Assembly (NCBI RefSeq): GCF_008805035.1 | Contig: NZ_CP038018.1 | Coordinates: 1,054,001-1,118,000 of the forward strand | Source: Eikenella exigua | GTDB lineage: Bacteria > Pseudomonadota > Gammaproteobacteria > Burkholderiales > Neisseriaceae | Direction: 5' to 3' | DNA length: 64,000 nucleotides | Part shown: in pieces, positions 58,019-64,000 of the stretch | How the letters are laid out: the number at the start of each line of letters is the position of its first letter | Numbering within the stretch: the stretch's first letter is position 1 | Made by a program: the position numbers and the translations under genes | Notes under the pieces: model-generated | The model's input: the letters and a program-made list of their open reading frames with translations, nothing else | Database searches by the model: none | What the model was told of the DNA's origin: nothing

Positions 58019-58711
58019 ATGACCGCAGCCACCGACCATCTGCCCCCCGGCCTTGCAGGCTACTTGAAAAGCATCAACCCGCCCGAAGCAGAAGTGTTGC
58101 AACACCTGCGCCAAACCACCGCGCAGCACCGCATGGGCAAAATGCACCTGGCCGCCGAGCAAGTCCAACTCCTCGCCTTTCTCGTGCAGCTCATCCGCGC
58201 CGAGCGCTGCCTCGAAATCGGCGTGTTCACCGGCTACAGCAGCACCGCCGTCGCCCTCGCCCTGCCCGAACACGGCCGCCTCACCGCCTGCGACATCAAC
58301 ATCACCTACACCAACACCGCGCGCCGCTTCTGGCGCGAAGCCGGCGTGGAACACAAAATCGAGCTCCACCTCCAGCCCGCCCTCATCACGCTCAACCAAC
58401 TCATCGAACAAGGCCGCAGCGGCAGCTACGATTTCGCCCTGATCGATGCCGACAAACCGCCCACCGCCCACTACTACGAACGCTGCCTCACCCTGCTGCG
58501 CCCCGGTGGCCTTATTGCCATCGACAACCTCCTGCTCGGCGGCCGCGTGTATCAGGCAAACGCCGAGTCCGCTCCCGAATCTATCGAGCGCATCCGCGCC
58601 TTCAACCAATCCCTGCAAACAGATTCCCGCGTCGCCGCCCTCACCCTGCCCCTGGGCGACGGCCTTACACTGCTGCGCAAACGTCATCCCGAGGAAACCC
58701 CATGCGCCTGA
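58019..58711 (+). CDS. O-methyltransferase, CCoAMT-like (COG4122)
   Basis: A 230-residue SAM-dependent methyltransferase of the catechol/caffeoyl-CoA group. Motif I is LEIGVFTGYSSTAVALALP, the metal-binding aspartates lie in FALIDADKPPTAHYYERCL, and LLRPGGLIAIDNLLLGG completes the fold. Bacterial members methylate small catechol-like or nucleoside substrates; which one is unknown. The stop overlaps the next start by 10 bp. Confidence 0.88.
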   Translation: MTAATDHLPPGLAGYLKSINPPEAEVLQHLRQTTAQHRMGKMHLAAEQVQLLAFLVQLIRAERCLEIGVFTGYSSTAVALALPEHGRLTACDINITYTNTARRFWREAGVEHKIELHLQPALITLNQLIEQGRSGSYDFALIDADKPPTAHYYERCLTLLRPGGLIAIDNLLLGGRVYQANAESAPESIERIRAFNQSLQTDSRVAALTLPLGDGLTLLRKRHPEETPCA

Positions 58712-59367
58712 TTATTCCAGCTGTCCTCTGCGGCCTCGCTGCTTGTACCGCTCTCCCCCCCACACGACCATCCGCCGCCGGCAGCCCCCAACCCTCGCAG
58801 CGCATCGTAACCGAACTTACCGCCCACAACCAGCAAATCAGCCAGCTGCAACAACAAATTGTCGAACTACGCGGCCAAATCAGCGAACTGCAACAACGCC
58901 AGCAGCAGCTCGCTCAGCTCCTCGATGCTCGAGCCGCCTCCCGCCGCAGCACCAGCCACAGCAGTGCCGAGCCTGCCACCACTCCGGCTGAAAACCCGCA
59001 AGAGCAAGCCTATCAACAAGCCCTGCAACTCTATCGCAGCGGCCTCTACAGCCAGGCCCTACAGCAGCTGCGCTTCGCCGAACGCAGCGGCAGCGGCGGC
59101 CGCACCGAGCAAAACGCCCTCTTCCTGCTCATGCAGAGCCACGAAAAACTGCGCAACTGCGAATCCGTCATCCTCACCGGCCAACGCTTCGCCGCCCGCT
59201 TCGCCGCCAACCCCAAAGCCGCCGAGGCCCTTTACAGTGTCGGCCACTGCCAATGGGGCATGCAGCAGCGAGACATCGCCCGCGCCACCTGGCGCAAGCT
59301 GATGCAAACCTACCCCAATAGCCCAGCTGCCCACCGCGCTAATCAACGTATCCAAAACAACCGTTGA
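58702..59367 (+). CDS. CpoB/YbgF-like tetratricopeptide lipoprotein
   Basis: A 221-residue exported protein. The signal peptide ends in LAACTAL, a probable lipobox with Cys15. A Gln-rich coiled coil (HNQQISQLQQQIVELRGQIS) is followed by TPR repeats (YQQALQLYRSGLYSQALQQL, AEALYSVGHCQWGMQQRDIA). This layout is that of CpoB, which coordinates outer-membrane constriction with septal wall synthesis, but the tol-pal genes are not adjacent. The overlap with the methyltransferase suggests co-translation. Confidence 0.75.
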   Translation: MRLIIPAVLCGLAACTALPPTRPSAAGSPQPSQRIVTELTAHNQQISQLQQQIVELRGQISELQQRQQQLAQLLDARAASRRSTSHSSAEPATTPAENPQEQAYQQALQLYRSGLYSQALQQLRFAERSGSGGRTEQNALFLLMQSHEKLRNCESVILTGQRFAARFAANPKAAEALYSVGHCQWGMQQRDIARATWRKLMQTYPNSPAAHRANQRIQNNR

Positions 59368-59373
59368 TGAATG

Positions 59374-59398
59374 AGGTTACCTGAAATTTCAGGTAACC
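59374..59398. terminator. Palindrome of a variant DUS
   Basis: GGTTACCTGAA and TTCAGGTAACC form a perfect 24-bp palindrome. Both arms carry the same base change relative to the DUS (AGGTTACC for AGGCTACC), so pairing is kept while the uptake motif is altered. Confidence 0.6.
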
Positions 59399-59441
59399 CC
59401 TTGCCCACCGGGCTTTTAAGCCCAAACAGAAGCCCTTCCAA

Positions 59442-59948
59442 ATGAAAACCTTCCTAGCCGCCCTACTCACCGCCGCCAGCCTGTCTGCCCAAGCTGCAGA
59501 CTACTTCCTGCCCCACATCGAAGCCGACGGCACGGCAAACGTCCGCACCGCGCCCAATGCCAACAGCAGAATCCTCGCCAGGCTGGATTACCGCAGCGCA
59601 CAACGCGAAATCCTCAGCAGGCAGGGCAATTGGTACCACATCCGCCTAGATGGCCGGCACATCGGATTTGTGCACCAAAACCAGGGCTTTATTGTGCAAA
59701 ACTACATTGTCGCCAGCCCTAACGGCTCGGCAAATGTCCACAGCATCCACCCTGGCTACCCAACTGGCAGAGCCCCAATCATCAAAACGCTATCCAACGG
59801 CACACGCGTGCAAATTGTTCCGGGTTTGAGCAAAGACAACTGGCTGCTATACGACAACCAGGGCGCATACACCGAAAAAGACGAATACGGCAACGATGCC
59901 GTATTCCAAGGCTATATCCACAAAAGCCAGCTGCGGCGTGTAAATTAA
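59442..59948 (+). CDS. Exported SH3-domain protein
   Basis: A 168-residue periplasmic protein. The signal peptide is cleaved after SLSAQAA. A bacterial SH3 domain is evident from ADGTANVRTAPNANSRILARL and GNWYHIRLDGRHIGFVHQNQG. A second SH3-like half follows (SANVHSIHPGYPTGRAPIIKTLSNGTRVQI). Such domains usually bind cell-wall peptides. No catalytic domain is attached. A Correia element lies 12 bp after the stop. Confidence 0.8.
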   Translation: MKTFLAALLTAASLSAQAADYFLPHIEADGTANVRTAPNANSRILARLDYRSAQREILSRQGNWYHIRLDGRHIGFVHQNQGFIVQNYIVASPNGSANVHSIHPGYPTGRAPIIKTLSNGTRVQIVPGLSKDNWLLYDNQGAYTEKDEYGNDAVFQGYIHKSQLRRVN

Positions 59949-59960
59949 CAGCCCTCCTCA

Positions 59961-60064
59961 TATAGTGGATTAACAAAAATCGGGACAAGGCGGCGAGCCG
60001 AGGACAGTACAATCAGTACGACAAGGCGAACCAACACCATACCGGTTTTTGTTAATTTACTACA
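59961..60064. repeat. Correia repeat-enclosed element (short form)
   Basis: A 104-bp element with inverted ends TATAGTGGATTAACAAAAA and TTTTTGTTAATTTACTACA. The interior GGACAAGGCGGCGAGCCG, GACAGTACAATCAGTACG and ACAAGGCGAACCAACACC follows the known order of the neisserial Correia element, in the version without the internal IHF-site block. It lies between the SH3 gene and purH. Confidence 0.85.
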
Positions 60065-60081
60065 TGAAATGCCTGCCATAA

Positions 60082-60147
60082 AGGCCACCTGAAATTTAGC
60101 TTCGCAGAAACTTTACTTCCTTCGGAAGCTCTGTTTTCAGGTAGCCT
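60082..60147. repeat. DUS-capped repeat cassette
   Basis: AGGCCACCTGAA (one change) and TTCAGGTAGCCT enclose AGCTTCGCAGAAACTTTA and CTTCGGAAG. It directly precedes purH. Confidence 0.45.
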
Positions 60148-60184
60148 CTCCCCTTCCCACCAGCTACCACAAAAGGACTCCCCC

Positions 60185-61777
60185 ATGCCTTCCATCAAAC
60201 GCGCCCTCATCAGCCTGTCCGATAAAAACGGCGCAGTCGAATTTGCCCAAGCCCTGCATAAACTCAGTGTCGAAATCCTCTCCACCGGCGGCACGGCCAA
60301 GCTGCTTGCCGATGCGGGCATTCCCGTGATCGAAGTATCCGACTACACCGGTTTCCCCGAAATGCTCGATGGCCGCGTGAAAACACTACATCCCAAAATC
60401 CACGGTGGCATTCTCGGCCGGCGCGATTTGCTTGATCACGTTGCCACTATGGAAGAGCACGACATCGGCAATATCGACCTGGTGTGCGTAAACCTCTACC
60501 CCTTCGCCGCCACCATCGCCAAGCCCGGCTGCACGCTGGAAGACGCGATTGAAAACATCGACATCGGCGGCCCGACCATGGTGCGCTCCGCCGCGAAAAA
60601 CTGGAAACACGTCGCCATCGTTACCGACACCGCCGACTTCCCCGCCATCGCCGCCGAAATGGAAGCCAACGGCGGCGCATTGAGCGACAAAACCCGCTTC
60701 AACCTGTCGCGCAAAGCGTTCAGCCACACCGCCCAATACGACGGCATGATTTCCAACTACTTAACTTCACTTTCAGACGACGTCTTGAGCGGCACGCCCG
60801 AAATCGGCGAGTTTCCAAGCCAGTTCAACCAAAGCTGGATTAAAGTGCAAGACATGCGCTACGGTGAAAATCCGCACCAGCACGCCGCGTTCTACCGCGA
60901 TGTGTACCCCGCCGCAGGTAGCCTCGCTGCATACAAGCAACTGCAAGGCAAAGAATTGTCGTATAACAACATCGCCGATGCCGATGCCGCTTGGGAAGCC
61001 GTCAAATCCTTCGACGCGCCTGCCTGCGTGATTGTGAAACACGCCAATCCATGCGGCGTCGCCGTTGCGGCCGATACATTGACCGCCTACAAACTCGCCT
61101 ACGCCACCGACACCACCAGCGCGTTCGGCGGCATCATCGCTTTCAACCGCGAAGTGGACGGCGCAACCGTGCAACAGATTACTGACAATCAGTTTATGGA
61201 AGTCTTGATGGCGCCGAAGTTCACCGCCGAAGCCCTCGAAATTGCCGCCGCCAAGAAAAACGTGCGCGTATTGCAAATTTCTCTAACAACCCCGCTCGAA
61301 GCAGGTGCGAACCGCTTCGAACTCAAACGCGTCGGTGGCGGATTATTGGTACAAACGCCCGACATCCACCGCATCAGCCGCGTCGATTTGAAAGTCGTCT
61401 CCAAACGCCAACCGACCGAGCAGGAATGGAACGATTTACTGTTCGTCTGGAACGTCGCCAAATACGTCAAATCCAACGCCATCGTGTTCGGCAAAGGCGG
61501 TCAAACCTACGGCATCGGCGCAGGCCAAATGAGCCGTGTGGACAGTACCCGCATCGCCGCCCGCAAAGCGCAGGACGCAGGCTTAGACTTAAACGGCGCG
61601 TGTGCCGCCTCCGACGCTTTCTTCCCCTTCCGCGACGGCGTGGACGTCATCGCCGAACAAGGCATCAAAGCCATCATCCACCCCGCAGGCTCGATGCGCG
61701 ATCAGGAAGTCTTCGATGCGGCGGACGAACACGGCATCGCCATGGTGGTAACGGGCGTGCGCCATTTTAGGCATTAA
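60185..61777 (+). CDS. purH: Bifunctional AICAR formyltransferase / IMP cyclohydrolase
   Basis: Last two steps of IMP synthesis. The 530-residue protein has the N-terminal cyclohydrolase part (ALISLSDKNGAVEFAQALHK, TGFPEMLDGRVKTLHPKIHGG) and the C-terminal AICAR transformylase part (VIVKHANPCGVAVA with the catalytic Lys-His, and GAGQMSRVDSTRIA). From about 60700 on, codon choice changes: GTC becomes common for valine where the rest of the window prefers GTG. TTTCAGACGACGTC at 60770 contains a 9/10 match to the Neisseria DUS core. This suggests the C-terminal half came by transformation from Neisseria. AAAGGACTC precedes the ATG. Confidence 0.96.
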   Translation: MPSIKRALISLSDKNGAVEFAQALHKLSVEILSTGGTAKLLADAGIPVIEVSDYTGFPEMLDGRVKTLHPKIHGGILGRRDLLDHVATMEEHDIGNIDLVCVNLYPFAATIAKPGCTLEDAIENIDIGGPTMVRSAAKNWKHVAIVTDTADFPAIAAEMEANGGALSDKTRFNLSRKAFSHTAQYDGMISNYLTSLSDDVLSGTPEIGEFPSQFNQSWIKVQDMRYGENPHQHAAFYRDVYPAAGSLAAYKQLQGKELSYNNIADADAAWEAVKSFDAPACVIVKHANPCGVAVAADTLTAYKLAYATDTTSAFGGIIAFNREVDGATVQQITDNQFMEVLMAPKFTAEALEIAAAKKNVRVLQISLTTPLEAGANRFELKRVGGGLLVQTPDIHRISRVDLKVVSKRQPTEQEWNDLLFVWNVAKYVKSNAIVFGKGGQTYGIGAGQMSRVDSTRIAARKAQDAGLDLNGACAASDAFFPFRDGVDVIAEQGIKAIIHPAGSMRDQEVFDAADEHGIAMVVTGVRHFRH

Positions 61778-61795
61778 GCTTTTCCGTATGGCAAA

Positions 61796-61826
61796 AGGCT
61801 ACCTGAAAGTTTCAGGTAGCCTTTTA
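61796..61826 (+). terminator. DUS hairpin terminator of purH
   Basis: AGGCTACCTGAA, a 3-nt loop, TTCAGGTAGCCT and TTTTA. Confidence 0.75.
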
Positions 61827-61880
61827 TATAGCTGATATAATGAAGAAACATTGTTTCAGCCCACCTTATTGGAGAGCAAT

Positions 61881-62375
61881 ATGCAAAAATATATTCTGAC
61901 CGCCCTATTGCTTGCCTGCGCCCCAACAGCCGGGGCAAACAGCTTCCGCTCACACAAGCTGGCCTTAATACATAGCCTATATGTACCCTATCAAAACGGC
62001 AATACCGTTCATGCCCATCCGGAACGCCACTTTTCCGCCGATCTACGAGCCGTATATCAAGAAGACAAACAGCATACAGCACCGAACGAAGTCGGCTGCA
62101 TCGATTACGACCCAATTATTGCAGGGCAAGATTGGGATCAAGCCAGCCTAAACCGGACGCTGAACATCCGGCCACTGGCCAACGGCCGAATCGAAGCCGT
62201 ATTCCAGCAGTTTCCCGGCGATTTCTCGGCCACCCAAGTGCAATTCGTGCTGCAATGCAGCCCAAACGGTCGCTGCCTAATCGACGACATCTATTCTGCC
62301 ACGCCAGGACACCGCTTAGTTTCATTCAAACGCAGCGTGCGGCGCTGTATTAGCGAAATGACCAAACAGCGCTAA
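61881..62375 (+). CDS. Secreted protein, DUF3828-like
   Basis: A 164-residue periplasmic protein with a signal peptide (ILTALLLACAPTAGA). The mature part has SLYVPYQNGNTVHAHPERHF, then GCIDYDPIIAGQDWDQASL and four cysteines (including FVLQCSPNGRCLIDDIYS). The segment DYDPIIxGQDWD is like that of DUF3828 proteins, small secreted proteins of unknown role. ATG at 61881 has GGAGAGC at good distance. It follows purH but behind a terminator. Confidence 0.7.
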   Translation: MQKYILTALLLACAPTAGANSFRSHKLALIHSLYVPYQNGNTVHAHPERHFSADLRAVYQEDKQHTAPNEVGCIDYDPIIAGQDWDQASLNRTLNIRPLANGRIEAVFQQFPGDFSATQVQFVLQCSPNGRCLIDDIYSATPGHRLVSFKRSVRRCISEMTKQR

Positions 62376-62447
62376 AGCTACTTTAGACTTCCAACAACAT
62401 AGTTCTACCAGCCAGCATATTTTTCAGGTAGCCTCAAGAGCAAACTC

Positions 62448-63078
62448 ATGGAACCTCAAGAACTCGATACCCTAGACCTCAACGAAGCCCTCGCCGAAAT
62501 CCTGCAAGCCCACGGTTATGCCTGCCAAACGCGGGGCGAAAAAATCCTGCCCGATTTCGCCGTGCCCGTGCAGCTCGAAACTTGGGCGTTTCCGCGTGAA
62601 CGCAGCAACGGCGTGGTGGTGAGCCGTTTTGATGTCGGCATTACCCTGCCCGACGGGCGCGAACTCTACGAATGCTGCGACGGCATCGGCGAAAACCTGG
62701 AGGACTCCCTCTCGCGCAACCTGCACAGCTTCTGCACCAACAGCCTGCACATTTTGCTCGATGCGTTCAATACCGGTGAAAATCTTGCCCACACGAAATC
62801 TGGATAAGCTGCAACGGTGAAAGTTTTCAAGCAATTCTGGGTTACTGGATGACCAAAGGCGCCAGTGATAGTGGTATGGCAAACCATGAGAATGCAATAT
62901 CATTAATCCACTTTTTTATGCCCAAGCCGAAAACGAAACACTGAATGCAGAGTTTATGATAGACAACCAAGACAATGCCGCTGCCGAGAAACAGCTTGCC
63001 CAATTCCCCTAGCCGCGCAAAGAAGCCTATTACAGCGTACGGTGGTGCATCATGCTCAAGCCGTTGGCTTCGGCGTAA
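62448..63078 (+). pseudogene. DUF6348-like protein, broken
   Basis: An intact start (residues 1-112: LNEALAEILQAHGYACQTRG, VVSRFDVGITLPDGRELYEC, NSLHILLDAFN) ends early at TAA 62805-62807. The remainder is still recognisable in other frames: SFQAILGYWMTKGAS near 62830, FYAQAENETLNAEFMIDNQD from about 62912, an in-frame TAG at about 63010, and PRKEAYYSVRWCIMLKP to TAA 63076. The family is usually a single ~220-residue domain, so this copy is truncated and probably inactive. The 119-residue N-terminal product may still be made. Confidence 0.65.
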
Positions 63079-63110
63079 TAACGTTGAGCTATATATTTTT
63101 CCATAACAAA

Positions 63111-63141
63111 AGGCTACCTGAAATTTTTCAGGTAGCCTTTA
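63111..63141. terminator. DUS hairpin between the DUF6348-like relic and yccA
   Basis: AGGCTACCTGAA and TTCAGGTAGCCT around a 4-nt loop, with TTTA after. It serves the convergent yccA-type gene. Confidence 0.7.
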
Positions 63142-63161
63142 TCCAATCTACTTAAAGCGAC

Positions 63162-63857
63162 TTAGTCTTCACCGGCAAATGCCAACAGCAGGCGCAGCAG
63201 GCTGACGAAGATGTTGTAGATGGCAACAAACAAAGTCAGCGCGGCACTAATGTGGCTGTCTTCACCGCCTTCAATTACCACGCGCACTTGCCACATAATC
63301 AACACTGAGCTGACGATTGAGAATAAGGCAGATACGGTGAGCGAGAGTGCAGGAATCTGCAGGAAGAAGCTGGCAACCATGGCAATAACGGCCACCACGA
63401 AACCCACGCTAACGAAGCGGGCGATGCTGTTGGTTTGGAAGGTGGGCGATTTGGCCATGGCTGCCATGCTCAGAAATACGGCGGCAGTCATGACGGCGGC
63501 AATGCCGATGAGTTCTATGCCGTTGGAAAGCGCCAGGCTGTAGTTCAAAATCGGACCCAGCGTGAAGCCCAGGCCGAAAGTGAGCATCATCAGCAGGGCA
63601 GCACCCACATTGCTGTGGCGGTTTTTCTCGATTAGAAAGCTAATGCCGTAGAAAAAGGCGAAGAAAATGCCCACAGCAATCCAATAGTTGCCGGTAAAGC
63701 TGAACAGGCTCAGACCGGTGGCCATAGCGACGAATGCGCCGGCAGCCGCCGGAAGAAACGAGAGCCCGAGCAAGCCGTAGGTTTTACGCAAAATGGTGCT
63801 TTGTGCGGAAACGCTGCTGCCCACGTCGGTGTAATCGTAAACATTGCGTGGTTGCAT
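63162..63857 (-). CDS. Bax inhibitor-1/YccA family membrane protein
   Basis: A 231-residue inner-membrane protein with seven hydrophobic segments. It has the family core: STILRKTYGLLGLSFLPAAAGAFVA early, LMMLTFGLGFTLGPILNYSLAL, and the C-terminal pair ALTLFVAIYNIFVSLLRLL preceded by GGEDSHISAA. YccA of E. coli modulates FtsH-dependent proteolysis of membrane proteins; calcium-leak activity is known for some members. ATG at 63857 follows GAGGAG. No gene can be read in the remaining 140 bases to the window end, which hold its promoter. Confidence 0.9.
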   Translation of the reverse strand: MQPRNVYDYTDVGSSVSAQSTILRKTYGLLGLSFLPAAAGAFVAMATGLSLFSFTGNYWIAVGIFFAFFYGISFLIEKNRHSNVGAALLMMLTFGLGFTLGPILNYSLALSNGIELIGIAAVMTAAVFLSMAAMAKSPTFQTNSIARFVSVGFVVAVIAMVASFFLQIPALSLTVSALFSIVSSVLIMWQVRVVIEGGEDSHISAALTLFVAIYNIFVSLLRLLLAFAGED

Positions 63858-64000
63858 GTGGAAAAACTCCTCTTGAATATCAAATAAAAAAGAAACGAAT
63901 ATTGATTGTAGCAGCAAATACGCCGTTTGCAAAAAATTCAGCCGGCTGCTGCTGCCTGCTTCGGCAGTCAAACAGTAAGATGGGGCGACATGGCAGATTT

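Noticed and set aside
1..64000. CRISPR arrays, prophage or complete insertion sequences
   Set aside because: The frequent short repeats are uptake sequences at irregular spacing on both strands, without regular spacers or cas genes; no phage structural genes or transposase are seen.

Overview
The window is a chromosomal segment of a Neisseriaceae bacterium, most likely Eikenella (E. corrodens or a close relative). The main evidence is the 12-mer AGGCTACCTGAA and its complement, which occurs on both strands roughly every few hundred bases. This is the DNA uptake sequence (DUS) dialect known for Eikenella. The housekeeping gene set and gene order are neisserial (pcnB-folK-deoxynucleoside kinase, msrAB as a thioredoxin-MsrA-MsrB fusion, comM behind ubiK). 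A 709-residue lysine decarboxylase-type enzyme also fits lysine decarboxylase-positive Eikenella. DNA is moderately GC-rich in genes, with AT-rich gaps.

Layout. 1-4.4 kb: mpl, a class I methyltransferase, a BolA-type gene and a six-member tRNA cluster (3 Gly, Cys, a Cys-like variant, Leu). 4.4-8.1 kb: recB. 8.6-14.5 kb: a flavoenzyme with a halogenase-type signature, trhP/yegQ, an MFS exporter, msrAB. 14.7-17.7 kb: ybeD-lipB-lipA lipoate genes and a LOG-family nucleosidase. 17.7-20.5 kb: a long structured leader and the decarboxylase. 20.8-23.5 kb: two envelope proteins and recQ. 23.9-26.3 kb: a decayed patch (leuA pseudogene, small membrane ORF, DUF2059 relic). 26.6-32 kb: fbp, a nitrilase-family amidase, a sirtuin, a Kef-type antiporter, 5-FTHF cyclo-ligase. 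32-35 kb: a 142-bp inverted-repeat element, grpE, dsbD. 35.4-42.3 kb: the giant NAD-glutamate dehydrogenase, then tsaB-rimI-uracil-DNA glycosylase. 42.3-46.4 kb: a histidine-rich metal-binding protein and a second decayed patch with three pseudogenes or relics and two Correia-like elements. 46.7-55.6 kb: ftsK, hemH, a DUF6678-like gene, a CPBP protease, ttcA, DUF4149, ubiK, comM, deoxynucleoside kinase. 55.7-64 kb: folK, pcnB, DUF3460, an O-methyltransferase, a CpoB-like lipoprotein, an SH3 protein, purH, a secreted DUF3828-like protein, a DUF6348 pseudogene and a YccA/Bax-inhibitor protein.

How it works together. Most genes are housekeeping: wall recycling, lipoylation, tRNA modification, DNA repair and recombination, thiol redox, central metabolism. 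Natural competence shapes the sequence. Most genes end in an inverted DUS pair that doubles as a terminator, DUS are embedded in coding frames (giving peptides such as RLPEN, GYLK, FQVA), and comM and recB are recombination factors. purH changes codon habit part-way and looks mosaic with Neisseria DNA, as expected for a transformable species.

Most unusual items: a second Cys-type tRNA gene whose elbow carries paired changes at positions 19 and 56 and whose anticodon arm is three nucleotides longer than normal; several Correia-like miniature elements; a GAGACC-ended miniature element with a 5-bp target duplication; DUS-capped repeat cassettes, one of which appears to have entered the UDG reading frame; and a leader of four hairpins before the lysine decarboxylase.
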